From assembly GCF_006494815.1 (NCBI RefSeq), contig NZ_CP041091.1, forward strand, positions 744,001-808,000: a stretch of DNA of 64,000 nucleotides. Direction: 5' to 3'. The DNA is from Nocardioides sambongensis (GTDB lineage Bacteria; Actinomycetota; Actinomycetes; Propionibacteriales; Nocardioidaceae). Each line of letters starts with the position of its first letter. Within the stretch, counting starts at the first letter, position 1. Positions 19,072 to 29,494 of this stretch are shown here, piece by piece. The notes beneath the pieces are model-generated. The model had not been told where the DNA came from, made no database searches, and saw nothing but the letters and a program-made list of their open reading frames with translations. The position numbers and the translations under genes were made by a program.

Positions 19072-19083
19072 AGACTCGCCGAC

Positions 19084-20034
19084 ATGAAGATCCTCGTGGT
19101 GGGCGGAACTGGCATGATCGGTGGGCACATCGCCCGGCTCCTGGAGCAGCGTGGCGACCACGTCACGGTCTCGGCGCGAGGGGAGGTGGCCGAGGACTCA
19201 CTCGTCGCCGGCCTCCCGCAGCTGAAGGGCGACTACACCGCCGGCACCTTCACCGAGGCGGAGCTGGCGCCGTACGACGCGGTGGTGTTCGCCGCCGGAC
19301 AGGACTTCCGCCACCTCCCGCGCGACCTCGACGTCACGGACGCGGCGGCGCTCGCGGACTACTGGGAACGTGTGCAGAGCTCGGGGGTCCCGGCGTTCGC
19401 GGAGCTGTGCAAGCGTGCCGGCGTCGGCCGGTTCGTCCAGGTCGGCAGCTACTACCACCAGGTCCTGCCCCGGCTCTGCGACGGCAACGTCTACGTCGAC
19501 GCCCGCCGGCTCGCCGACGAGCGCACCCGGGCCCTGAGTGACGCGTCGTTCGCGGCCATCACCCTGAACCCGCCGAACATCGTCGGCGCGATCCCCGGCA
19601 TCGCGCTGTACCGGTTCGCCAAGATCGTGCGGTGGGCCGACGGCGAGCTGCCCGACGTGCCCGACTTCGCTCCGGCCGGCGGCACCAACTACATGTCGGT
19701 CCGCTCCCTCTCCGAGGCCGTGGCCGGTGCGGTGGCGGCCGGCGAGCCCGGCAAGGCCTACCTGATCGGCGACGAGAACCTCACCTTCGCCGAGTACTTC
19801 CAGATGGTCTTCGAGGCCGCGGGGAGCGACCGGACGGTGGAGGAGCGCGACGAGTCCCACCCGTTCCTCCCCGACGCGATGATCGTCCCGGGCCGCGGCT
19901 ACGTGCTCTCCTACGAGCCGGACCCCGCGGAGACCACCGTGCTCGGCTACACCCGCCAGGACGTCCGGCGCGAGCTGGAGTCGATGGTCGAGCGGGTCCG
20001 TGCGCTGCCGCCGAGGCCCGCGCGCGGCAACTGA
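19084..20034 (+). CDS. NAD(P)-dependent epimerase/dehydratase-like (extended/atypical SDR)
   Basis: A 316-residue protein with a GGTGMIGGH N-terminal Rossmann loop (residues 7-15). Ser in QVGSYYHQV and Tyr/Lys candidates in the YYHQ and VYVDARR regions do not form a clean YxxxK, so it is an atypical SDR. NPPNIVG and the C-terminal LGYTRQDVRRELE helix resemble NAD-epimerase family members. It is divergent from the SDR-sulfotransferase operon and flanked by an operator-like palindrome and a G-quadruplex motif. It ends before a strong bidirectional terminator. Confidence 0.85.
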   Translation: MKILVVGGTGMIGGHIARLLEQRGDHVTVSARGEVAEDSLVAGLPQLKGDYTAGTFTEAELAPYDAVVFAAGQDFRHLPRDLDVTDAAALADYWERVQSSGVPAFAELCKRAGVGRFVQVGSYYHQVLPRLCDGNVYVDARRLADERTRALSDASFAAITLNPPNIVGAIPGIALYRFAKIVRWADGELPDVPDFAPAGGTNYMSVRSLSEAVAGAVAAGEPGKAYLIGDENLTFAEYFQMVFEAAGSDRTVEERDESHPFLPDAMIVPGRGYVLSYEPDPAETTVLGYTRQDVRRELESMVERVRALPPRPARGN

Positions 20035-20107
20035 GCGCACGGCGGAGGACGTCGAGGCGACCGCCCGGTTGGTTGGTCGCCCGCGGTGCTCCGGGCCGCG
20101 AACATGC

Positions 20108-20140
20108 GACCGGCCCGATGGCAGTGCCATCGGGCCGGTC
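20108..20140. terminator. Bidirectional terminator hairpin
   Basis: A perfect 15-bp inverted repeat (gaccggcccgatggc and its complement) around an AGT loop. It lies between convergent genes ending at 20034 (+) and 20179 (-). Confidence 0.85.
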
Positions 20141-20178
20141 GTTCGGTCATCTCGCCGCTGTCGGGTCAGCGGCGAGCG

Positions 20179-21762
20179 TCACTCGGTGACGTAGGCGTTG
20201 CGCAGGTCGACGGGGCCGCCGTTGAAGGAGGCCAGGTCGTCCATGCCGCCGACCGTCGGCGCGGCCAGCACTGAGCCCGATCCCTGGTAGAGCGGGGCGT
20301 AGAGCGCCTGGTCGGTGGCGTAGTCGACGACAGCATCGGCCTTCGCCTCCAGGTCCTCGGCGCTCAGGCTCGGGTCGTCGAGGTCGGCCTCGGCCAGCCC
20401 CGCCATCGTCGTGTCGGGACCGCCGGGCACCCACGCCGGGTTGACGAAGAGGCGTTGAGCCCACATGTACGGGTCGATGGTGGGCACCGACATGTACATC
20501 AGCTCAGCGGTCGACTTGCCCTGGGCCCACTCGCCGATCAGCGAGAAGATGTCGACGACCCGCAGTTTCACGTCGATACCGACCTTGGCGAGGTCCGCCT
20601 GGATCGCCTCGGCGGCCTCCGGGATGCCGCTGCTCTGCGCGACCAGGAGCTCGCCGGCGTCGAGCCCGTCGGGGTGGCCGGCCTGCGCGAGCAGATCCTT
20701 GGCCGCCTCCGGGTCGTAGGCGTACACGTCCTCGCGGGCCTCGTCGAAGCCGCTGACCCCCTCGGGCCAGGGCTGGACCCGGGCCGGGTTGTCCGGGTTG
20801 AAGGCCCCGACGATGGTCTCGCGGTCGATGGCGAGGTTGACGGCCTTGCGGACGTCCGGGTCGTCGAACGGAGCCATCGTCTGGTTGAAGGCGATGCCGA
20901 GCATCGGCAGCGCGCCGTCCAGCACCGTGTGCGTGATCTGCCCGGAGTCGATCTGCGGCTGGACCTGGTCGAGCGGCCCCGACCACGCCATCACGTTGAG
21001 CTGCCCGGACTTGAGGGCGTTGACCGCGGCGTCGGGGTCCATCGCCTTGATGCTGATCGTCGCCGGCTTGCCGGTCTTGTCGTCCCAGATCCCGCCCTCG
21101 TCGGTGCGACGGGTGTAGACCACCTCGTCGCCCGGCACGAAGCTGTCGATGACGTAGGCGCCGGTGCCGACCGGCTCGGTGGCCAGGTCTCCGCCCTTGA
21201 GCGCCTTCGGCGAGATCATCGACCCACCCATCGGGCTCGCCAGCGCGTTGAGGATCGTCGTCGTGGGCTTGAGCAGTCCGATCTCCACCGTGTCGGAGTC
21301 GACGACGTCGACGCTCGCGATGCTGGCCACGTTGGCCTGCAGCGCGGTGCCCTCGGCCGCCAGGGAGTCCTCGAGGTTGGCCTTGACGGCAGCGGCGTCG
21401 AAGGGCGTCCCGTCGCTGAAGGTCACGTCGTCACGCAGCTCGAGGGTGAGGGTCTTGCCGTCCTTGGAGAAGGACCACTCGGTCGCCAGCATCGGCTGGT
21501 ACGACGCGTCCGGCGCCACCTGGAGCAGCCGGTCGTAGACCGGCCAGGTCGCGATGGTCAGCTGGGCCGGCTCGGGCGCCATGTGCGGGTCCAGGGTCTG
21601 GCCCAGCGGGTAGTTCACCCGCAGCTCCCCGTCGGGGTCCACGGTCCCGCTCGACGACGAGTCGCCGCTCGCGCCGCCGCACGCGGCCAGCGTCGCGGTC
21701 ATCGCGACCGCGGCTCCGGCGGCAGCGAGCCGACGGCTCCTGCTCCCTCTAGTCCACCTCAT
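20179..21762 (-). CDS. ABC transporter substrate-binding lipoprotein (SBP_bac_5 family)
   Basis: A 527-residue solute-binding protein of the peptide/nickel/opine importer class. From the ATG at 21762 it has an arginine-rich n-region, a hydrophobic stretch and a lipobox ATLAACGG, so the mature Cys is lipid-anchored outside the membrane. Family features include TLDPHMAPE, WSFSKDGKTLTLELR and NPDNPARVQPW. The start overlaps the ATPase gene by 14 bases. The ligand could be a peptide or another amphipathic molecule. Its place beside a sulfatase and steroid genes makes a catabolic substrate plausible but unproven. Confidence 0.9.
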   Translation of the reverse strand: MRWTRGSRSRRLAAAGAAVAMTATLAACGGASGDSSSSGTVDPDGELRVNYPLGQTLDPHMAPEPAQLTIATWPVYDRLLQVAPDASYQPMLATEWSFSKDGKTLTLELRDDVTFSDGTPFDAAAVKANLEDSLAAEGTALQANVASIASVDVVDSDTVEIGLLKPTTTILNALASPMGGSMISPKALKGGDLATEPVGTGAYVIDSFVPGDEVVYTRRTDEGGIWDDKTGKPATISIKAMDPDAAVNALKSGQLNVMAWSGPLDQVQPQIDSGQITHTVLDGALPMLGIAFNQTMAPFDDPDVRKAVNLAIDRETIVGAFNPDNPARVQPWPEGVSGFDEAREDVYAYDPEAAKDLLAQAGHPDGLDAGELLVAQSSGIPEAAEAIQADLAKVGIDVKLRVVDIFSLIGEWAQGKSTAELMYMSVPTIDPYMWAQRLFVNPAWVPGGPDTTMAGLAEADLDDPSLSAEDLEAKADAVVDYATDQALYAPLYQGSGSVLAAPTVGGMDDLASFNGGPVDLRNAYVTE

Positions 21763-22681
21763 GAGTCGTTGTCCTCTCGCCGGTCGGCTCGGTGCCGACG
21801 GTCTCGGTGCCGGGTCCGCGGGTGCGGATCCCGGGGTCTGTGATCCGGCCACCGTGTGGGTGTGCCGAGAAGCGTCGGTGTCGCGGGCTGTTGCCCGGGA
21901 TCGCGGCCAGGAGCTCGCGGGTGTACGGGTCCGTGGGGTCGGAGAACACCGCGTCCGCGGTGCCCGACTCGACCACCTTCCCGTGCCGCATGACCGCGAC
22001 GTCGTCGGCGATGAGCCGCACCAGGCGCAGGTCGTGCGAGATGAAGAGGTACGCGAGGTCGCGCTCCTGCTGGAGCTCGCGCAACAGGTTGATCACCTGA
22101 GCCTGGGTCGACACGTCCAGCGCGGCGACGGGTTCGTCGCAGACGATGAAGGCGGGGTCGGTGATCAGGGCGCGGGCGATGGCGACCCGTTGCAGCTGCC
22201 CACCGGACATCTCGTAGGGGTAGCGCTCGAGGTGGGCGTCGCCCAGTCCGACGCGGTGGAGCAGCTCGCGGGTGCGAGCGTTGCGCTGGGCACGAGTGGT
22301 GCCACCGTGCACCACCAGCGGCTCGGCGACCGCGTCCTGGATCAGCATCCGCGGATCGAGGCTGGTGTAGGGATCCTGGAAGATCATGGTCGCGCGGGCA
22401 CGCAGGGCTCGCAGGCTGCTGCCGGAGAGTGTGCGCACGTCGGTGCCGAGCAGCTCGATGGAGCCGTCGTCGGGCTCGATCAGACGGAGCACCAGGCGTC
22501 CGACGGTGGACTTGCCCGCGCCACTCTCGCCCACCAGTCCCAGCGTGCGACCAGCGGCGACGTCGAGGTCGACGCCGTCGACGGCACGGAAGGTCCGCCC
22601 GCGGCCGAGTCGCCGGCGGCCGTAGGTCTTGGTCAGACCGCGCGCGGACGCCGTCACCGTGGCGGTGTCCGTCCCACTCAT
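21749..22681 (-). CDS. Oligopeptide-type ABC transporter ATPase (DppF/OppF-like)
   Basis: A 310-residue ATPase with Walker [10 protein letters not shown], signature [15 protein letters not shown], Walker [13 protein letters not shown] and switch His in ISHDL. It energises the importer with the second ATPase. It starts at 22681 in an ATGA overlap with the upstream ATPase stop and ends at TAG 21749 inside the start of the binding-protein gene. The C-terminal 40 residues are Thr/Gly/Arg-rich. Confidence 0.9.
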   Translation of the reverse strand: MSGTDTATVTASARGLTKTYGRRRLGRGRTFRAVDGVDLDVAAGRTLGLVGESGAGKSTVGRLVLRLIEPDDGSIELLGTDVRTLSGSSLRALRARATMIFQDPYTSLDPRMLIQDAVAEPLVVHGGTTRAQRNARTRELLHRVGLGDAHLERYPYEMSGGQLQRVAIARALITDPAFIVCDEPVAALDVSTQAQVINLLRELQQERDLAYLFISHDLRLVRLIADDVAVMRHGKVVESGTADAVFSDPTDPYTRELLAAIPGNSPRHRRFSAHPHGGRITDPGIRTRGPGTETVGTEPTGERTTTHEVD

Positions 22682-23715
22682 GCCTGCACCCCCGGAAGCT
22701 CGAGGTCGGCGGTGCGCGCGCACCGGCTCCAACTGCCCGCGCGGTGCTCGGTCAGCTCGACCGGCACGTCGCAGGTCTCGCTGCGCACGTGCGCGCAGCG
22801 TGCCGCGAAGCGACAGGTCGTGCCGAACTCGTGAGGCGGAGGCACGATCCCCGGGATCGAGGCCAGCGGGCCGTGATGGTCGGCGAGCGGCAGCATCGAC
22901 TGGAGCAGCGCGCTGCTGTAGGGGTGCGCCGGGCGGTGGAAGAGGTCGTCGGCGTCCGTGCGCTCGACCACCTGGCCGGCGTACATCACGGTGACCCGGT
23001 CGCACATCTCGGCCACCACGCCCAGGTCGTGCGTGATGAGCAGTACGCCGATGCCCAACTCGGCCTGCAGACGCCGGATCAGCTCGAGCACCTGACGCTG
23101 CACGGTGACGTCGAGTGCCGTGGTCGGCTCGTCGGCGATGAGCAGGTCGGGCTCGCAGGCCAGCGCCATGGCGAGCATCACCCGCTGGCACATTCCGCCA
23201 CTGAACTCGTGCGGATACTGGGTGACCCGGTGCGCGGGGTCGGGGATCTCGACGAGGTCGAACAGCTCGATGGTGCGTTGCAGAGCGCGGCGGCGCGACC
23301 AGCCGCGGTGACGACGCAACGACTCGGCGACCTGGTCGCCGACCGTGAAAGCGGGGTTCAGGCAGCGCCTCGGCTCCTGGAAGATCATCGCGGCCCGGGT
23401 GCCGCGGACGTCGGCGAGACTCCGCTCAGGAAGATCGACCACCTCGGTCCCGGCGATCTGGATGGAGCCGGTCGCCACTCGCGCGTTCTCCGGCAGCAGA
23501 CCCATGACCGTCAACGAGGTGACGGTCTTGCCCGAGCCGGACTCCCCGACGAGGCCCACGATCTCGTTGCGACGGACCGTCAGGTCGACGCGGTCCACCA
23601 GCGTGACGCGACCGTGCTCGGTGGCCACCTCGACGGAGAGGTCGCGCACCCGGAGCACCGTCTCGCCGTACGGCGGGGCGATCGGGCGCCCGCTCGGTTC
23701 GGTCATCGTCGTCAT
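22678..23715 (-). CDS. Oligopeptide-type ABC transporter ATPase (DppD/OppD-like)
   Basis: A 345-residue ATPase with Walker [10 protein letters not shown], signature [15 protein letters not shown], Walker [18 protein letters not shown] switch and the C-terminal Cys-containing oligopeptide_HPY motif (CRFAARC...SETCDV). In related importers those four Cys hold a [4Fe-4S] cluster. It sits between the second permease and the partner ATPase in a coupled five-gene operon. Confidence 0.92.
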   Translation of the reverse strand: MTTMTEPSGRPIAPPYGETVLRVRDLSVEVATEHGRVTLVDRVDLTVRRNEIVGLVGESGSGKTVTSLTVMGLLPENARVATGSIQIAGTEVVDLPERSLADVRGTRAAMIFQEPRRCLNPAFTVGDQVAESLRRHRGWSRRRALQRTIELFDLVEIPDPAHRVTQYPHEFSGGMCQRVMLAMALACEPDLLIADEPTTALDVTVQRQVLELIRRLQAELGIGVLLITHDLGVVAEMCDRVTVMYAGQVVERTDADDLFHRPAHPYSSALLQSMLPLADHHGPLASIPGIVPPPHEFGTTCRFAARCAHVRSETCDVPVELTEHRAGSWSRCARTADLELPGVQA

Positions 23716-23716
23716 C

Positions 23717-24687
23717 TCAGCGCTCCTGGTTGGGCTGGCGGCTCAGTGCGTCTCGCAGGCCGTCGCCGAAGAGCGACAGCGCGAGGATGGTGGCGGCGAC
23801 CATCACGATCGGCGGGTAGATCAGGTAGCTGCTGGACGCGATGTTGCTGGTCGCGTCCTGGAGCATCACGCCCCAGGTGGCCTGGGGCGGTCGGGCGCCC
23901 AGGCCCAGGAAGGACAGGCTCGCTTCGGCAACGATCACCACCGACGCGGAGAACGAGGCCTGCACCAGTAGTGGCGGCATCACCGCCGGCAGCAGGTGTC
24001 GGCCCAGGATGCGTCGGTGCGTGCACCCGATCGCTCGCGCGCTCTCGATGTAGAGCTCGGTCCGTGCCGACTGGGTGGCGCCGCGGACGACGCGGTAGAA
24101 CGAGGGCACGATCAGGATCGAGATCGCGATCATCGCGTTGCCGAGGCCCGGACCCAGGATGGCGACGACCACCACGGCCAGCATCAGCGGGGGCAGTGTC
24201 ATCAGCGCATCGATGATCCGGCTGAGCACGGCGTCGCTCGCGCCGCCGACATAACCGGCCACCAGGCCCAGCGGCACGCCGACCAGGAGGGCCAGACCCA
24301 CGGCCTGGAGCGATGCCAGCAGATCCACCCGGGTGGCGTCGATGGTCCGGCTCAGCACGTCGCGACCCTGCGCGTCGGTGCCGAACCAATGGGCGCTGGA
24401 CGGGCCCTGCAGGCGGTCGGCGAGCTCGCCCACGTTGGGGGGGTGTGGTGCGAGCACGTCGGCGAAGATCGCTATCAGGACCAGCAGCACCAGGACCGCG
24501 AGGGAGGCCATCGCCGAACGGTTGCGGATCAGCCGACGCAGGACGCGACTGCGCTGCGGTCCACGCCGGCGTGAGGTCGGTGCGGGTGTCCCGAGGTCCT
24601 GCTCGCCGGTGGCGGCCGGTACCTGCTCGGTGGCGAGCACGGGCGGGGCGGGGACGGCTGCGCGCCGGCCACGAAGTCGTTGCTCAT
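23717..24687 (-). CDS. ABC transporter permease (DppC-like), probable frameshift near N-terminus
   Basis: A permease with about six membrane segments, an N-terminal OppC_N-type segment and the EAA loop (SARAIGCTHRRILGRHLLP). Two starts are possible. GTG 24640 needs no correction. ATG 24687 overlaps the stop of the upstream permease (ATGA) and begins MSNDFVAGAQ, but its frame joins the permease frame only if one G is added in the G-rich run 24642-24655. The coupled overlap, used throughout this operon, favours the longer 323-residue form. It pairs with the DppB-like protein to form the transmembrane channel. Confidence 0.85.
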
Positions 24688-25636
24688 CGCGTCCTCAGTC
24701 GTGGGTTGAAGTAGCCGTAGGACATGTCCACCAGGAGGTTGACCGTGATCACCACGAGGGCGGTGACCAGGACCAGTCCCTGCAAGGTGATGAGGTCGCC
24801 GGTGAGGACGGACTCGACGCTCACCGAGCCGAGCCCGGGAATGCCGAAGACCCGCTCGACGACGACCGCGCCGCCGATCATCTGGGTCACCACCAGGCCG
24901 ACGACGGTGACCACCGGGACCGCGGCGTTCTTCGCCGCGTGCTTGGCCACGATCGGACCCTTGCGCAGGCCCTTGGCGCGGGCGGTCCGGACGTAGTCCT
25001 CCTCCATCGCGTCGATCAGGGCCCCGCGCACCTGACGGGTCAGCAGCGCGGCGGGGACCGCCGCGAGTGCGAGTGCCGGCAGTGTCATGAACTCCAGCCA
25101 TGCACCGATCCCGTCGGAGAGCTGCGCGTAGCCGGTCGCGGGGAAGAGCGGGTAGGCGATCGCGAGGAGCAGCACCAGGAGCACCGCTGCGACGAAGGGC
25201 GGGATCGCCATCAGCAGGTTGGCCAGGGTGTTGGAGATCCAGTCGAAGACCCCCGGCGGTTGAGCGCGGCGACCGTGCCGAGGGCGACCCCGATGACCAC
25301 GGTGAACACCAGTGAGAGCAGCACCAGGGAGAGCGTGATCGGCAGGCGACGCATCAGGTCGTCGCTGACCGGTTGGTGGGTCACGGGCGAGGTGCCGAGG
25401 TCGCCGGTCACCGCGTGCGAGAGCCACTCCAGGTAGCGGTGCAGGAAGGGCTCGTCGAGCCCGAGGGAGTCACGGATCGCCGCGAGCCTCTCCGGGGACG
25501 GATCGTCGCCGGCGAGCACCACCGCCGGGTCGGCCGGCGAGAGCTGCATCAGCAGGAAGACGAGGAAGGTGACCAGTGCCAGGGTCGGCACGGCCAACAG
25601 CACTCGGTAGCCCACGAATCTGGTCAAGCTGTCCAC
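24684..25636 (-). CDS. ABC transporter permease (DppB-like), one-base frameshift in the sequence
   Basis: First gene of the importer operon. The N-terminal part (RVLLAVPTLALVTFLVFLL, then DPSPERLAAIRDSLGLDEP) and the C-terminal part (FDWISNTLANLLMAIPPF onward, EAA loop VRTARAKGLRKGPI) are in different frames. They meet at the C run 25250-25254. Adding one base reads ALNRRGVFDWIS, the family's expected text, and gives 317 residues with six membrane segments. It starts at GTG 25636. A regulon-type palindrome lies 86 bases upstream. Confidence 0.85.
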
Positions 25637-25721
25637 CCATCTTCCACTCGTAGCGGGACCGCGTGCGTCGACAGCGGCGAGGTGGGTTGAACGTAGGAGT
25701 GCACTGTGGCTGGGATCACAG

Positions 25722-25739
25722 ACGTCCCGCTGACTGAGA
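25722..25739 (-). promoter_or_regulatory. Putative regulon operator, site F
   Basis: Read on the minus strand: TCTCAGTCAGCGGGACGT, upstream of the ABC importer operon. It differs from TCCC-N7-GGGA by one base and keeps the TCAGC core and the GGGACGT arm. A weaker second match, with a GGGACCG arm, lies at about 25644-25661. Confidence 0.5.
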
Positions 25740-25809
25740 AAACCGCCTCTGACCTGCGAAGACTCCGACGATCACGGTGCCGGGCGGCGCTGAGGTGCGG
25801 GGACGCCGA

Positions 25810-25838
25810 TCACCCGCGCGACGCCGTCGCGCGGGTGA
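25810..25838. terminator. Terminator hairpin after the sulfatase gene
   Basis: A perfect 12-bp stem (tcacccgcgcga and its complement) with a 5-base loop, starting 26 bases beyond the sulfatase stop on the minus strand. Confidence 0.7.
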
Positions 25839-25864
25839 CCGGAACGTGGCCCCGGGGCGGGACC

Positions 25865-28149
25865 TCACTCGGTGCGCATCAGGTCCCGCATCAGCTGCTC
25901 GTTGGCGGCGCCGTCGGGTCGAGCGGCGCCGCTGAAGGTCACCGTCCGCAGCGTGCCGGTCCAGCGGAACGGCGGCGCATAGTCGTCACTGACCGGGAAG
26001 CCGGAGTCGTGCCCGAGATGGAGCCCTCCTCCGCCGATCTGCATGCCGCTCATGCCCATGCCCTGGGGGAGCTCTCCGCTACCGATGACGACGCCGTCGC
26101 ACAGGATCACGCCGTGCCCCCGCCCGCACCCGAGGGGAGGAACTGGAAGCCGACCCGGTGCCGCCCTTCGGGCAACGGACTGGCCGTGCGCACGCTGTAG
26201 GGCGTGCTGGTCAGGTTGAGCAACATCGCCGGGCAGCCGTCGAGGACGACGAACGCCCAGCCGTTGGTCCAGTCGCCCATGGCCGCCAGGACACCGCTGC
26301 CGCCCCCGGCCGGGACGTCCACGTCCGCCTCCAGCAACGCGCCGCCGCCCAGCGAGGGCACCGCCTCGTCGGCGACGGGGGAGCCGCCGGGATGGACGAC
26401 GAGCGGGTCGGGGGCGGGCCACAGCGGTGGCTCCATCGTCATCACCCGGCGCTGCATGTCGTCCTGGAGCGGGAGGACCTGGTTGCGCTCGGCGAGCTCC
26501 CACCACAGTCCGTCGAGCTCCTTGACGACCTCCGGGTGGTCGTCGGCCAGGTCCCGGCTCTCCGCGAAGTCGTCCTCCAGCCGGTAGAGGCTCCACCGGT
26601 CGGTGTCGAAGGACCTGCTGCCCGGCAGCAGTGCCTCCTCGTCCAGCATCCCCATCGGGACGTGGTCGGTGGTGGCCTTCCAGCCGTCGTGCACGACCGA
26701 GCGGGAGCCGATCATCTCGAAGTACTGGGTGGTCATGGTGTCCGAGGCCCCGGCGTCGTCGAAGGAGGCCCGCAAGGACCGGCCCGCGATCTCCTGCTGG
26801 GGCACCCCGTCGACCTCGTCGGGGGCACTGACCCCGCACACGTCCAGGATCGTCGGGACGATGTCGACGATGTGACACATCTGCTCGCGGACGGCACCGG
26901 GATCACTGACGCCGCCGGCCGGCCTGACGATCAACGGGGTGCGGGTGCCCCCGAGCCAGGTGTGGCGCTTCCACAGCTTGAACGGCGCGTTGCCCGCCCA
27001 GGCCCAGCCCCACGGATAGTGGTTGTAGGCCCGCGTTCCGCCGATCTCGTCGATCCCGGCCAGGTTGTCCTCGATGCTCTCCGGCACGCGGTAGCCGTAG
27101 CGGTGCTCGTTGATGGAGCCCACCGTCCCGCCCTCGGCGCTCGCGCCGTTGTCGGAGGTCAGGATCACCATGGTGTTCTCCGCGACGCCCATCTCCTCCA
27201 GGCCCGCCATCAGGCGACCGAGGTGGTGGTCGAAGTGGGTCATGAAACCGGCGTACACCTCGTGGAAGCGGGCGAAGAGGCGCCTCTCCTCCTCGGTGCA
27301 CTCCTCCCAGTCGGGGATCCAGTCCGGCCGCTCGCTGAGCTCGGTGCCCTCCGGCACGATCCCGGCTGCCACCTGGCGGGCGAAGACCTCCTCGCGCCAC
27401 TTCTCCCACCCCTGGTCGAACGCGCCGGCGTACTCGTCGGCCCACTCCCGGGGCACCTGGTGCGGTGCGTGGGCCGTGCCCGGGGCGAAGTAGAGGAAGA
27501 AGGGCTTCTCCGGGGCCGCGTTGTTCTGGTCACGCACCATTCGCAGCGCCTCGTCGGTGAGGTCCTCGGTGAGGTGGTAACCCTCCACCGGTGCCTCGGG
27601 CGGTTGGATCGGTGTGTTGTCCCGCACCAGGTTGGGCGTCCACTGGTTGGCGTCGCCGTGCAGGAACCCGTAGAACCGCTCGAATCCCTGGGCCAGCGGC
27701 CAACTGTCGAACGGACCGGCGGCGGTCCGGTCGAACCGCGGGGTCAGGTGCCACTTGCCGACCGCCATCGTGCTCCAGCCCGCGTCGCGCAGCACCCGGG
27801 CGACGCTCGCGGCCGACCGGGGGATCCGTGCGTTGTAGCCGGGGAACCCGGTGGGCATGTCGACCAGGAGCCCCATGCCGACGGCGTGCGGGTTGCGGCC
27901 GGTCAGCAACGAGGCGCGGCTCGGCGAGCAGAGGGCGGTGACGTGGAACCGGTTGTAGCGCAGGCCCTCGGCGGCGAGACGGTCCATGGTCGGGGTCTTG
28001 ATGTCGGCGCCGAAGGCGCCGATCTGGGCGAACCCGACGTCGTCGAGGACCACCACGACGACGTTGGGCGCCCCGGCCGGGCGGGGCCGCGGGGGATGCC
28101 AGGGGACGGAGTCGTCCAGGGTTCGTCCGATCTTCGGGCCGTCGGCCAT
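25865..28149 (-). CDS. Arylsulfatase-type sulfatase (one-base frameshift near the C-terminus)
   Basis: A type I sulfatase of about 761 residues once one base is added in the C run 26117-26121. The catalytic site is CSPSR with Cys74, to be converted to formylglycine. The metal-binding pair is Asp36-Asp37 (VVLDDVGF), with GKWHL and SDNGA further on. No signal peptide is visible, so it may act in the cytosol. The corrected frame adds an extra C-terminal domain of about 80 residues, beyond the Gly-rich SGAGGGHGVILCDG junction. Adjacent importer and steroid genes suggest desulfation of a sulfated steroid or aryl compound; this is inference. Confidence 0.88.
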
Positions 28150-28266
28150 GGAGAGCCTCTCTCTACGTGGGTCGGTGGTGGACGGGCGGGTCGCAGGGCC
28201 TGCGGGCTCGGCGGGCCGCGGTCGGAGCCGATCGCTGAACCAGCAGGAGCGCGGCCGGACCGGTGG

Positions 28267-29430
28267 TCAGATGAGGCTGTCGCGTACGTCGAGGCCGAAC
28301 GAGTGACGGCCGAACTGGGTGAGGGCCCGGTCGATGTCGTTGGCGACGTGCACGCTGCCGGCGTGCGCGTCTCGCCAGGCGCGCTCGATCGGGTTGCCGC
28401 GGTGCAGCGAGTTGGCCCCGGCGGTCTTGAACAGCAGCTCGACCGCGTGCAGCGCGCGTTCGGTGGCGATCACCTGGTCGCGTCGTGCGCGCACGCGGAG
28501 ATCCAGGCCGACCGGTCCGGGTCCGGCGTCGGCGGCCGACCAGAGGTCGTCGAGGTTGCGCTCCAGCTGCAGCCAGGACGCGTCCAGCTCGGAGGCGGCC
28601 CTGGCGACGGCGACCTGGGCGAACGGATCGTCGGCGAACCTGCCGCCGGCGGGGCTGACGCGGACCCGGTCGCGCATGTGCTGCTGCCAGGCGATCAGGC
28701 ACCCCTCGACCGCGCCGAGCACGGGGACGGTGACCGCGTTGGTGAAGATCGAGGCGAACGGGAGCCGGAAGAGGGTGCCGTCGTTGACCTGGAGTCCCGG
28801 GGCCCCGCCGGACTGCTGGGCGGCGTGGGTGAGCGCCCGATGGGCGGGGACGAACGCCTCGTCGACGAGGATGTCGTTGCTCCCCGTGCCGCGCAGGCCG
28901 ACGACGTCCCAGGTGTCCTCGACCCGGAAGTCCGACCGCGGCAGGAGAACGGTGGTGTGCACGGGGGTCTCGCTGCCGTCGGAGACGAGGCCGCCGAGCA
29001 GCGCCCAGTCGGCGTGGTCGGAACCGGAGGAGAAGCTCCAGTGGCCCGAGACCCGGAATCCACCCTCGACCGCGTCGAGCCGGCCGACCGGAGCGTACGC
29101 CGAGCACAGCACGGCGTCGGGGGTGTCGCCGAAGACCTCGTCCTGAGTGACTTCGGAGAAGAGTCCGACGTGCCACGGGTGCACGCCGAGCACCGAGGCG
29201 ACCCAGCCGGTCGACCCGCAGGCAGCGGCCAGCGCCCGGATCACCTCGAAGAACTCCTGCGGGCTCGCCTCGTGACCGCCGTACCGCTTGGGCTGCAGCA
29301 TGCGCAGCACCCCGGCGGAGATCAGTTCGTCGATGGTCTCGGCCGGAAGCCGGCGCTGCTCGTCCGCGATCCCCGATCGGGCGGCGATCGTCGGCATCGC
29401 GGGACGGAGGATGTCGAGAACTCTGGTCAC
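28267..29430 (-). CDS. HsaA-like flavin-dependent hydroxylase (acyl-CoA dehydrogenase fold)
   Basis: A 387-residue protein of the class D (ACAD-fold) monooxygenases. HsaA in this class hydroxylates 3-HSA, the phenolic A-ring product of steroid ring opening, using FMNH2 supplied by HsaB. Typical text includes LRMLQPKRYGG, ACGSTGWVASVLGVHPW, WSFSSGSDHADWALLGG and DTWDVVGLRGTGS. It starts at GTG 29430. A palindromic operator candidate lies just upstream, so it may have its own promoter at the end of the catabolic operon. No reductase gene is seen in the window. Confidence 0.85.
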   Translation of the reverse strand: MTRVLDILRPAMPTIAARSGIADEQRRLPAETIDELISAGVLRMLQPKRYGGHEASPQEFFEVIRALAAACGSTGWVASVLGVHPWHVGLFSEVTQDEVFGDTPDAVLCSAYAPVGRLDAVEGGFRVSGHWSFSSGSDHADWALLGGLVSDGSETPVHTTVLLPRSDFRVEDTWDVVGLRGTGSNDILVDEAFVPAHRALTHAAQQSGGAPGLQVNDGTLFRLPFASIFTNAVTVPVLGAVEGCLIAWQQHMRDRVRVSPAGGRFADDPFAQVAVARAASELDASWLQLERNLDDLWSAADAGPGPVGLDLRVRARRDQVIATERALHAVELLFKTAGANSLHRGNPIERAWRDAHAGSVHVANDIDRALTQFGRHSFGLDVRDSLI

Positions 29431-29471
29431 GCCTCGATGCTGGAGCCGGACCGAGGGGAGACGGGCACCGG

Positions 29472-29489
29472 TCCCGGCGAGCGGGACCG
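29472..29489 (-). promoter_or_regulatory. Putative regulon operator, site G
   Basis: TCCCGGCGAGCGGGACCG in the 64-base gap between the FAD dehydrogenase stop and the HsaA-like start. A perfect TCCC-N7-GGGA match. Confidence 0.5.
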
Positions 29490-29494
29490 GCACT

